Source: CAYYJR01 sp964472305 (lineage in GTDB: Bacteria; Armatimonadota; Hebobacteria; CAIYQO01). Taken from it: DNA of 64,000 bases. Under the pieces are notes generated by a model. It ran no database searches. It was not told the origin of the DNA and saw nothing but the letters and a program-made list of their open reading frames with translations. The stretch lies in assembly GCA_964472305.1 (NCBI GenBank), contig CAYYJR010000007.1:1-64000 (forward strand), read 5' to 3'. Made by a program: the position numbers and the translations under genes. Numbering within the stretch: position 1 is the stretch's first letter; each line of letters begins with the position of its first letter. Shown here piece after piece: positions 38,082-46,075 of the stretch.

Positions 38082-39262
38082 TTACAGGAACAAAAATGAC
38101 TATGCCGGATCACTGGTGGACGACGCACGCGGGTGAGCTGAACGAGGCGCCGGGCTGGCATGATCTGGCCATTGCGGAGTTGCCGTCGCATTACGATGGC
38201 GTGCTGGACGTGCTCGATAATCCCTGGTTCAGTTCATGGGCATTCAGCAGCGGTTATGCCTCCCCCCCCGCCACGCGGGTATTGTTGCGTCTCGATGAAG
38301 CCGGACAACCGATCACGGCGATCTGGTATTACGAACAGTCCTGGTTGGGCATAGGGAAATGCCTGCACCTGTTTGGTCCGCTGTGCCTGGCACAGGAGAC
38401 GTTGTTACGCCTGCTGCAGGCACGGGACGCACAGTGGGCGACGATTCACCGCTATCGCGCGTCAGAGATCGTGGAGAATCGCGCCCCCTGGCATCGCGGC
38501 ACGGTGAAGCAGGTGGTAGAGGATTTTGTGATCGATCTGCCCGATACACCCGCAGCCTATTTAGCCTCGCTGGGGAGCCGCACCCGCCAGCAGATCCCCC
38601 AGCATATGCGCCGCCTGCAACGGGAATGGGGCGACGAGTTGCAGATTCGTTATCTCGTCGACAAAGAGATTATGCGCGAACGGTTCGCCGAGTTAGTGGC
38701 GTTGAATCGTGCGCGGCGCGAAGCGAAGGGTGCGCGATATTTGTGGACCTCGGAACTGCTGGAACAGCGCTGGCGTCTGGCACGGCGGCAAGGCGTATTG
38801 TGCGAGATTCGCCGCGGCGCGACGCTGGTCAGCGGGACGCTGACCTATCTGCACCGCGGGCACGCGTATACCGCGGTTCTCGGCCACGACATGGCCTTTG
38901 AAAAATTGCACGTCGGCAAGATCGGGTTGTGGTTGACCATCGAACAGATGATTAAACGCGGCATCCAACGCCACCATTTGCTGTGGGGTTGGTCGCCGTA
39001 CAAAGTCCGTTTCGGTGCGGTTGAGGAGAGGCTGTATGATGTCACGATCTTTCGCCATCCGGCGGTCGCGGTTATCTGGCACCTGGCGTGGTTGCTGACC
39101 AACCTGTTGCCTATGCTGAAAACCGTCCTCTGCCAGTGGATCGGATCGGAACGGGTTCGGCAGATATATGGCGGGATGGGACGTCTTCGGATACGGATTT
39201 GTCCATTACGTGGCGGAGCGTGCGCGGATGACCGGGAGGATCACGATGTCTCTGCACGTTGA
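38078..39262 (+). CDS. FemAB/GNAT-like acyl- or aminoacyl-transferase, copy 1
   Basis: A 394-residue protein of the GNAT/FemAB (BioF2-like) group. Typical signs are the tandem GNAT halves, a block of PDTPAAYLASLGSRTRQQI followed by Arg-rich helices, and GKIGLWLTIEQMIKRG with the GWSPYKVRFGA motif near the C-terminus. Such enzymes transfer acyl or aminoacyl groups and occur in exopolysaccharide clusters, where their substrates are mostly unknown. The ATG overlaps the previous stop. The gene overlaps its paralogue at 39246 by 17 bases, and the last 45 residues are an unusual Arg- and Cys-containing tail. Confidence 0.75.
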   Translation: MITGTKMTMPDHWWTTHAGELNEAPGWHDLAIAELPSHYDGVLDVLDNPWFSSWAFSSGYASPPATRVLLRLDEAGQPITAIWYYEQSWLGIGKCLHLFGPLCLAQETLLRLLQARDAQWATIHRYRASEIVENRAPWHRGTVKQVVEDFVIDLPDTPAAYLASLGSRTRQQIPQHMRRLQREWGDELQIRYLVDKEIMRERFAELVALNRARREAKGARYLWTSELLEQRWRLARRQGVLCEIRRGATLVSGTLTYLHRGHAYTAVLGHDMAFEKLHVGKIGLWLTIEQMIKRGIQRHHLLWGWSPYKVRFGAVEERLYDVTIFRHPAVAVIWHLAWLLTNLLPMLKTVLCQWIGSERVRQIYGGMGRLRIRICPLRGGACADDREDHDVSAR

Positions 39263-40331
39263 TCCGACGACGAGCCTGGCCGCGGGTCAGCACGACTTCG
39301 CACTCGAGGAGTTGTCACCGTCACTGCGCGTGGTATTGGGTGCGCAAACGAGCGATTGGCTTAGCTCGCTGGCGTTCAGTACCTGCTATATGGAGCACGG
39401 TGCCACGCGGGTGCACCTGTCGGTGAACGAGGCGGGGCATGTGACGCAGGTGTTCTTCTACACCGAACAGCGCTGGTTGGGCTGGTGGCTGGTACTGCAT
39501 GTTTTCGGTCCGGTGCAAGTAAAAGCCGGGGACGCAAGGCAATTGTTGGCAACACGTCATGCCCACGCCATGATTATCCACCGGATGGGCGGCGGGGACA
39601 TCTACGAGGAGCACCTGCCATGGCATCGTTTCGCGGTGCAGCGGAACGGCGAGGATTTTGTCGCCGAACTGCCGGAAACGCCAGCCGCCTACCTGGCGGC
39701 GCTGGCATCCAACCTGCAAAAGCGGCTGCCGTATTATGAACGGCGCCTGCGGCGGGAGTTGGGGGAAGACTATCGGGCAATCACTGCTGCCGGCGAGGAG
39801 ATTGACCGCGCGCTCTTCTCGCGGCTGGTGGAGATGAATGCAGCGCGCATGACGCACAAAGGGGTGAAACCCGGCTGGACTTCGCATAGCATCGAGCAAC
39901 GCTGGCGACTGGCGCAGCAACAGGGAACGCTGTATGGCGTACTGCACGGGCAGACATTGATCGGCGGAGCAATGGTCTATCGCCACCAGGATGACGCCAT
40001 CCTCGGTATCATCGCCCACGATGTGGCGTATGACCATCTGCATGTCGGCTATGTCTGCGTCTGGCAAAGCATCCAGCAGCTCATCGCCGGTGGCGCCACG
40101 CGGTACCGCTTTCTCTGGGGATACCTGCGTTATAAAGTGGATTTCGGCGGGAAGCTGCGCAAGCTGTATGACCTGGTGATTTTTCGCAATTCGCTGATCG
40201 CCGTGCTCTGGCACCTGCGTTATTTCATCCCCATGCGGGTGAACTTGCTGCGCACGTATGCGCATGAACGGCTGACGCTGGAACAGTTCGACCGTTTGCG
40301 CGGGATGCTGCGGAAACTTCGATTACGGTAA
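39246..40331 (+). CDS. FemAB/GNAT-like acyl- or aminoacyl-transferase, copy 2
   Basis: A 361-residue paralogue of the preceding gene. Shared blocks include LPWHRFAVQ, PETPAAYLAALAS, a helix-rich RLRRELGE stretch, IEQRWRLAQQQGTLYG and WGYLRYKVDFGGKLRKLYD, aligning along the whole length at moderate identity by eye. GGGAGGATCACG before the ATG at 39246 gives a good ribosome site inside the end of copy 1. Tandem duplication followed by divergence suggests the two act on different acceptors or donors. No membrane anchor is evident. Confidence 0.75.
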   Translation: MSLHVDPTTSLAAGQHDFALEELSPSLRVVLGAQTSDWLSSLAFSTCYMEHGATRVHLSVNEAGHVTQVFFYTEQRWLGWWLVLHVFGPVQVKAGDARQLLATRHAHAMIIHRMGGGDIYEEHLPWHRFAVQRNGEDFVAELPETPAAYLAALASNLQKRLPYYERRLRRELGEDYRAITAAGEEIDRALFSRLVEMNAARMTHKGVKPGWTSHSIEQRWRLAQQQGTLYGVLHGQTLIGGAMVYRHQDDAILGIIAHDVAYDHLHVGYVCVWQSIQQLIAGGATRYRFLWGYLRYKVDFGGKLRKLYDLVIFRNSLIAVLWHLRYFIPMRVNLLRTYAHERLTLEQFDRLRGMLRKLRLR

Positions 40332-40340
40332 TGAGGCGCC

Positions 40341-41384
40341 ATGTCCACTGCCTTGCTCGCGAAATTGCATAACGGCCTGCGTCGTATCCGTCTTGGGGTA
40401 CTCCCCGGACCGCGCATCCTGCTATATCACCGTGTGACTGAGCTGCCGTCTGACCCGCAGCAACTGGCGGTGTCGCCGCGGCATTTCGCCGAGCAGCTAG
40501 CGGTGTTGCGCCAGTTCGCGTATCCGATGAGCCTGTCGGCGATGATGCAGGCGTTGCGAGAAGGCCACCTGCCGCGCCGGGCAGTGGCGGTGACCTTCGA
40601 TGATGGGTATGCCGACAACCTGCTGTTCGCCAAACCGTTATTGGAAGAGTATGCGATGCCGGCGACCATTTTCGTGGTATCCGGCCAACTCGGCAGTACG
40701 GAGGAGTTCTGGTGGGATGATCTCGCCCGGTTGCTGTTGGAGCCGGGCACGCTGCCCGCGGAACTGCGGATGACGGTCGCCGGTGCGGCAGTGATCTGGC
40801 AGGCAGGTGCGTCGGCGGCCTACCGCACGGCTGACGCCATGCGTGACGCCGGCTGGCATGTCGGGCAGCGGGATGATCCAACTCCGCGCCAGCAGTTGTA
40901 TCGCGTATTATGCGACCGGCTGCGTCCGCTGCCCGCGCCGGCGCGGCAGGAGGTGCTCGCGCAGTTGCAGACATGGGCGGGTGCGGGCGTCGTCGGGCGT
41001 AGCTCGCACCGCGCGTTGGCGTGCGAAGAGCTGATGCGCCTGCCGTCCACGGTGGTGGAGGTGGGTGCGCATACCGTCACCCACAGCTTTCTTGCCGGGC
41101 TTCCGCTCGCGGAGCAGCAACGTGAAATCGCGGAGAGCCGCCAGCGGCTCGAAGCGATCATCGGGCGACCGGTGACGACGTTTTCGTATCCCTTCGGCAC
41201 CACGGCATCGTACAGCGCGGAGACACAACGGCTGGCGCGCGAGGCGGGGATGGTGTGCGCCTGCGCGAATGTTCCCGACCGGGTGGGGCTGGGCACCGAT
41301 CCCTTCCAGTTGCCGCGCGTGCTGGTGCGCGATTGGGACGGCGATACCTTTTATCGGCACTTTCAGGCGTTTCTGCGCGGTTGA
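40341..41384 (+). CDS. Polysaccharide deacetylase (CE4, NodB domain)
   Basis: A 347-residue protein opening with the family strand ILLYHRV, then VAVTFDDGYADN carrying the Asp-Asp pair near 85, and GAHTVTHSFLAGL with the HxxxH metal site, and finally TTFSYPFGT. No signal peptide is visible, so it would act on lipid-linked intermediates in the cytoplasm, or is exported another way. It sits between the FemAB pair and a GT4 gene. Removal of acetyl groups from amino sugars of the repeat unit is the likely role, giving free amines that the neighbouring acyltransferases could modify. Confidence 0.92.
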   Translation: MSTALLAKLHNGLRRIRLGVLPGPRILLYHRVTELPSDPQQLAVSPRHFAEQLAVLRQFAYPMSLSAMMQALREGHLPRRAVAVTFDDGYADNLLFAKPLLEEYAMPATIFVVSGQLGSTEEFWWDDLARLLLEPGTLPAELRMTVAGAAVIWQAGASAAYRTADAMRDAGWHVGQRDDPTPRQQLYRVLCDRLRPLPAPARQEVLAQLQTWAGAGVVGRSSHRALACEELMRLPSTVVEVGAHTVTHSFLAGLPLAEQQREIAESRQRLEAIIGRPVTTFSYPFGTTASYSAETQRLAREAGMVCACANVPDRVGLGTDPFQLPRVLVRDWDGDTFYRHFQAFLRG

Positions 41385-41401
41385 GAGTGGGAAGGCGGGG
41401 C

Positions 41402-42577
41402 ATGGCACAGGTACTCATCTGCAATACGAAAATCGGTCCCTACCACGCGGCGCGTATTCGCGCGCTGGCGCAGGTGGTTCCCGGCGTGATGGCGGTACAG
41501 GCGGCCGCCAACGAGGCACAATACCCGTGGTGGCGGCACTCCGATGGGGTGGGGATTCCTTGCGTCACCCTGTGCCCTGAAGGCAGTTTCGAGTCGATCC
41601 CGATCCACCGGCAGATTACCGCGCTGGAGAAATTGCTGGCGGCGGAGCAACCTGCCGCGGTGGTGGTCGACGGGTACAGCGAGCCGTTGATGCAGACAGC
41701 GGCGCGCTGGGCGCGCCGCCACGGACGGTTATCGGTAATGCTGTTTATCTCCTGGGCGGGTGACCGCCGGCGCTTTCCTCCACGCGAATGGTTGAAGCGC
41801 CTGTTGTTGCGTCGTCTATGCGACGCCGTTTGCGTGGGTGGGGAGCGGCAATACGCCTATGCGCGCCGGCTCGGTGTGGATGAATCACGGCTATGGCGGC
41901 TGTATAACGTCATCGACAACGCACACTTTGCCGAGGGGACACGGGAAGCGCTGGCCAACTCACCGGCATTGCGTGATACACATGGATTGCCGGAACACTA
42001 TTTTCTGTATGTCGGGCGCTTTGAGCCGTGGAAGAACCTGCGCACGCTGCTGGCCGCGTACCGGCGCTATCGCGCGTTGGGCGGAGCGTGGGACCTGGTC
42101 CTGGTCGGTTGCGGTGGTGAAGAGGCGGCGTTGCGGCAGTTCGTGGAACAGCACCGTGTGCCTGGCGTGCACTGGGCGGGATCGAAGACGTATGCGGAGT
42201 TGCCGGCGTGTTATGCGCTGGCTTCCTGCTTTGTACTGCCCAGCCTGAGTGAGCCGTGGGGACTGGTGGTGAACGAAGCGATGGCTTGCGGCTTGCCGGT
42301 GCTCGCAAGCACGCAATGCGGCTGCTCGCCGGAACTGGTGCATCGCGGCGTCAACGGCTACGCATTTCATCCCACCGACGTTGCCGGGTTGGCGAGGCTG
42401 ATGTGCCGCATTGCCGGTGGCGAGGTGGATCTGCCTGCTTTCGCCCAGGCTTCGCGCGAGATTATCAGCGGCTACACGCCGGAGCGTTGGGCACGGGCGC
42501 TGGCGGATTGCCTGTGTCAGGGCAGCCCGGCGGTGAAGATGATCGCGACAACGGAGCGGAGGGTGATCACGGGATGA
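41402..42577 (+). CDS. GT4-type glycosyltransferase
   Basis: A 391-residue GT-B enzyme with the C-terminal donor domain clear: YFLYVGRFEPWKNLRTLL, LVLVGCGGEE, then PSLSEPWGLVVNEAMACGLPVLAS, the E-x7-E signature of GT4. GGAAGG lies 7 bases before the ATG at 41402; an in-frame start inside the deacetylase gene is rejected. The last bases overlap the next gene by ATGA. Sugar donor unknown. Confidence 0.93.
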   Translation: MAQVLICNTKIGPYHAARIRALAQVVPGVMAVQAAANEAQYPWWRHSDGVGIPCVTLCPEGSFESIPIHRQITALEKLLAAEQPAAVVVDGYSEPLMQTAARWARRHGRLSVMLFISWAGDRRRFPPREWLKRLLLRRLCDAVCVGGERQYAYARRLGVDESRLWRLYNVIDNAHFAEGTREALANSPALRDTHGLPEHYFLYVGRFEPWKNLRTLLAAYRRYRALGGAWDLVLVGCGGEEAALRQFVEQHRVPGVHWAGSKTYAELPACYALASCFVLPSLSEPWGLVVNEAMACGLPVLASTQCGCSPELVHRGVNGYAFHPTDVAGLARLMCRIAGGEVDLPAFAQASREIISGYTPERWARALADCLCQGSPAVKMIATTERRVITG

Positions 42578-43788
42578 GAGTCTTCATTGCATTGCAACAC
42601 CGGTGCCTGCGCTTGCCCGATGGGACCGTATGGACCCAGACAATGTTCCCCTATGCATTCTGGCAGCGCTACCTGACGGTGTTCGATCAGGTGCGGTTGC
42701 TGACGCGCGTGCAGGAAGTGCGGGAACTTCCCGACGGTTGGGTGCGTTTTGACGGCGAAGATGTCAGCGTGGCGCCCGTCCCGTCCTACGTCGGTCCCGC
42801 GCAATGTCTGTTGCACGCGCGGGAAGTGCGTCGCGCGGGGCAACAGGCGGTGAACTGGTGCGATGCGGTCATCATGCGCATTCCGGCGCACGGCATCGCC
42901 GCCAGCGTGGAGTCAGTGATGCGCCGCACCGGCCACCCGTATGCGGTGGAGGTGGTGGCTGATCCGCACGAACTCTTCGCGCCCGGCTGCATTCAGCATC
43001 CCGCGCGCCCCTACCTGCGCCGGGCATTAACGACTCTGCAACAGCGCCAGTGTGCCGGAGCGAGTGCTGCGCTGTATGTCACGCAAGCCTCGCTGCAGCG
43101 GCGGTATCCCTGTCCCGGACATGCAGTCGGGTTATCCGACGTGGAGATCACAGCCGATGCGCTAGCGGTGGCTCCGCGTCCGCCGCGTCTTCATGCGCCC
43201 TACACCGTGCTGTCGGTTGGCACGATGCAGCAGGTGTACAAAGGATTCGACGTGCTTATCGACGCCGTCGCCCGTTGCGTGCGCCACGGGGTGGACTTGC
43301 GGTTGGTGCTGGTGGGCGACGGGCGGTATCGCCCTGCGCTGGCGCGCCAGGCAACGCGGTTGGGATTGGAAGGCCGCGTGTGCTTCACCGGCGAGGTGAC
43401 GATGGGCAGCGGCGTGCGCCGATTGCTGGATGATGCTGATCTCTTTGTGCTGCCGTCGCGCAGCGAGGGGTGTCCGCGCGCATTGATTGAGGCGATGGCG
43501 CGCGCGCTGCCGTGCCTCGGTTCGGAGGTCGGCGGCATTCCCGAACTGCTGGCGTCCGCGGACCTGGTGCCGGTGGGCCAGGCGCACGTTCTCGCCGACC
43601 GGATGCTTGCTGTGCTGGCCGATCCCGTGCGGATGTCCGCCATGTCGGCGCGCAACCTGGCGAAAGCACGCGAGTTTCATGATAATCTGCTGGGCGCACG
43701 TCGTGCTGAATTTTATCGCGCCGTGCGCGCCATGACGGAAAAATGGCTGCACGGCAACACGCGGGTCTTCCTGGCGAGGGCGGTATGA
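42574..43788 (+). CDS. GT4-type glycosyltransferase
   Basis: A 404-residue GT-B enzyme. The donor-binding half has VLSVGTMQQVYKGFDVLI, LVLVGDGRYRPAL and PSRSEGCPRALIEAMARALPCLG, with GGIPELL after it, all canonical for GT4. It overlaps both neighbours by ATGA, so three GT4 genes in a row (41402, 42574, 43785) are coupled. Each probably adds a different residue to the repeat unit. Confidence 0.93.
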   Translation: MRVFIALQHRCLRLPDGTVWTQTMFPYAFWQRYLTVFDQVRLLTRVQEVRELPDGWVRFDGEDVSVAPVPSYVGPAQCLLHAREVRRAGQQAVNWCDAVIMRIPAHGIAASVESVMRRTGHPYAVEVVADPHELFAPGCIQHPARPYLRRALTTLQQRQCAGASAALYVTQASLQRRYPCPGHAVGLSDVEITADALAVAPRPPRLHAPYTVLSVGTMQQVYKGFDVLIDAVARCVRHGVDLRLVLVGDGRYRPALARQATRLGLEGRVCFTGEVTMGSGVRRLLDDADLFVLPSRSEGCPRALIEAMARALPCLGSEVGGIPELLASADLVPVGQAHVLADRMLAVLADPVRMSAMSARNLAKAREFHDNLLGARRAEFYRAVRAMTEKWLHGNTRVFLARAV

Positions 43789-45005
43789 GGATCTGCCTAT
43801 TGACGGAATATTTTGATCCCGACGGCGCGGGCGGCACGCCAACGATTCTCCCCGCGCTCGCACGCGGGCTCACCGAGCGACACGACGACGTGACACTCGA
43901 CGTGCTGACCAGCCGCAACGTGTACCGCGGTGGGGCGGAGCGACTGCCCGCGCGTGAGCAATGGGCAGGCATGCGGGTGTTCCGGCTGGGTACTCCGCGC
44001 TCCAACGACGCCGGCACCGCCGGACGACTGGTGAAGGGCGGCTTGTTCACGCTGGCTGCGCTGGCCAGACTGCACACACTGCCGCGTTACGACGTGTTGC
44101 TGGTGGGCACCAATCCGCCCACCGCCCCACTGGCCGCGCGGTGGCGGCGGCTGCCGTATGTCTATCTCATTCACGACCTGTACCCCGATGTCGCGGTGGC
44201 GCTGGGTGCGTTGCCGCCCAACGCTCCGGTCACGCGCGCCTGCCGCCGCAGCCAGCAGGGGTGGCTGCACGGCGCCGCGCAGGTGATCGTGATCGGACGC
44301 TGCATGCGCGATCATCTGACGGAGACGTATGCATTGCCGCCAGAGCGAATGAGCGTCATTCCCTGCTGGGCGGATGCGCGGGCGGTGACGCCATTGCCCC
44401 GCCCGACACGCTTTCGCGCTGCGCAGCGGCTCGATGGATTCGTAGTCCTGTATGCCGGCAACTTCGGGCAGCACCAGCGTTTTGCAACCATCCTCGATGC
44501 CGCGGCACGATTGCGCGATCGCTGTCCGGCCATCACCTTCGTGCTGGTGGGCCACGGCGTTCGGCAGGACGAGATTACCCGGCGCATTGCCGCCGACGCG
44601 CTGCACAACGTGCGGTTGTGCCCGATGGTTCCCACCGGGGAGTTGCCCGATCTGCTCGCGTCCGCCGATGTCGCGCTGGTCACGCTGGAACCCGGCATGG
44701 AGGGAATCGGCGTGCCCAGCAAGTTTTACAACATTCTCGCCGCCGGACGCGCGACGGTGGCCTTGCTGGCACCCGGTAGCGAAGTGGCGCGCGTCATCGA
44801 CGAAGCTCAATGCGGCGTGCAGGTGGATGCCGAGGACGCCGGTCAACTGGCGGAAACGCTGTATCGATTGTCCATCGCGCCGGATACGGTGGCGCGCATG
44901 GGCGCCTGCGCCCGTGCCGCGCTGGAACAGCGTTTCACGCTGGAACATGCGGCTGATGCATTTTATCAGGTGTTCCGCTCGGTGCGGTCACGGAGTGAAC
45001 GATGA
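43785..45005 (+). CDS. GT4-type glycosyltransferase (WbuB-like)
   Basis: A 406-residue GT-B enzyme. The N-terminus (LLTEYFDPDGAGG) and the middle YLIHDLYPDVAVALG strand resemble WbuB-type GT4 enzymes that often add amino sugars such as L-FucNAc. The donor domain has VLYAGNFGQHQRF and VPSKFYNILAAGRATVAL, where the usual Glu of E-x7-E is replaced by Lys-Phe-Tyr as in WbuB relatives. ATGA overlaps link it to both neighbours. The WbuB likeness is by eye; donor assignment is tentative. Confidence 0.9.
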   Translation: MRICLLTEYFDPDGAGGTPTILPALARGLTERHDDVTLDVLTSRNVYRGGAERLPAREQWAGMRVFRLGTPRSNDAGTAGRLVKGGLFTLAALARLHTLPRYDVLLVGTNPPTAPLAARWRRLPYVYLIHDLYPDVAVALGALPPNAPVTRACRRSQQGWLHGAAQVIVIGRCMRDHLTETYALPPERMSVIPCWADARAVTPLPRPTRFRAAQRLDGFVVLYAGNFGQHQRFATILDAAARLRDRCPAITFVLVGHGVRQDEITRRIAADALHNVRLCPMVPTGELPDLLASADVALVTLEPGMEGIGVPSKFYNILAAGRATVALLAPGSEVARVIDEAQCGVQVDAEDAGQLAETLYRLSIAPDTVARMGACARAALEQRFTLEHAADAFYQVFRSVRSRSER

Positions 45006-45919
45006 TGCGCTATCTCATCACCGGCGCCACGTCCGGTACGGGGAATGCGGTGCTACAGCGGCTGACGGCGAAAGTGGGTTGCGCCGGGATTGCCTGTCTG
45101 GTACGGCGCACCTCCGACACGCGCCTGCCACGCGCGTTGGGCGTCAGTCTGCACGAAGGCGACATCACCGACGCGGCGACGCTGGCCCCGCTGTTGTCAC
45201 CGGAAACGATCTATCTGGATATGACGCATCCCCGCTATTATCCGGGCACGTTGGCGGCGCTGACGGCGGCGGGGGTGCGCCGCGCATATTTCGTCACCAC
45301 CACCGGGATCTTTTCCCGCTATCACTCCTGCTCGGCGATATACCAGCTAGGTGAGACGCTCATTCGCGACAGCGGCCTTGTGTATACCATTCTGCGCCCC
45401 AGCATGATCTACGGCACCGCGCGCGATAAAAACATGCACCGTTTGCTCCGCGTTCTCGACCGCTATCCGGTCTTTCCGCTGTTCAATCACGGATTGAGCT
45501 TGATGCAACCGGTGTATGTGGACGACCTGGCCGACGGCATCGTGGCGGCGGTTGGTGATGAACGGACGGCGGGGCAAGCTTATAACCTGGCCGGTCCGGC
45601 GCCGTTGCGCTATCTCGATATCATCGAAATCATCCTGGCGCAGCTTGGCCGGAACGTGCGCCTGTTGAATATCAACACCCAGTTGGCGTATCTGCTGGTG
45701 CGCGGATTGCAATGGGTGCCCGGCTTTCCCATTACCGCGGAACAGGTGTTGCGCTTGAAGGAAGACAAGGTGTTCGACATTGCACCGGCGGCGGCAGCGT
45801 TGGGCTATCGGCCACGCAGCTTCGCGGCAGGCATCCGCCGGGAGATCGACACGATGCGGCAGGCCGGTTTGCTGCGTGCCAGGCAGGATGGCAGCGTGGT
45901 CGGCAGGCAAGCGTCTTGA
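45002..45919 (+). CDS. NAD(P)-binding epimerase/dehydratase-like protein (extended SDR/NmrA type)
   Basis: A 305-residue Rossmann protein beginning YLITGATSGTGNAVLQRL, the TGxxGxxG cofactor loop. The usual SDR catalytic YxxxK is replaced by SAIYQLGETLIRDSGL, where Tyr is kept but Lys is not in the expected place, as in NmrA-like atypical SDRs. LRPSMIYG and the VYVDDLADGI block match nucleotide-sugar epimerases. It overlaps the previous GT4 gene by ATGA. It may modify a nucleotide sugar or a lipid-linked sugar; reduced catalytic residues make this uncertain. Confidence 0.82.
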   Translation: MMRYLITGATSGTGNAVLQRLTAKVGCAGIACLVRRTSDTRLPRALGVSLHEGDITDAATLAPLLSPETIYLDMTHPRYYPGTLAALTAAGVRRAYFVTTTGIFSRYHSCSAIYQLGETLIRDSGLVYTILRPSMIYGTARDKNMHRLLRVLDRYPVFPLFNHGLSLMQPVYVDDLADGIVAAVGDERTAGQAYNLAGPAPLRYLDIIEIILAQLGRNVRLLNINTQLAYLLVRGLQWVPGFPITAEQVLRLKEDKVFDIAPAAAALGYRPRSFAAGIRREIDTMRQAGLLRARQDGSVVGRQAS

Positions 45920-46075
45920 TGGTAAGCAGATGATTGCGCGTCAAGTGGGTGGTTTTTCGACAGGCCAGGTGAGTCGATACGACAAAACCGGATTGACCCC
46001 CGCAGGGGAGGCGGTTAGCATGCAAATAGTAGCGCCGGCCGCATGCCGGTGAAGTGCGCCAGGAGAGTGAATCCT

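Noticed and set aside
43797..44948. 383-codon minus-strand frame
   Set aside because: Antisense to a clear GT4 gene; composition is that of GC-rich complement.
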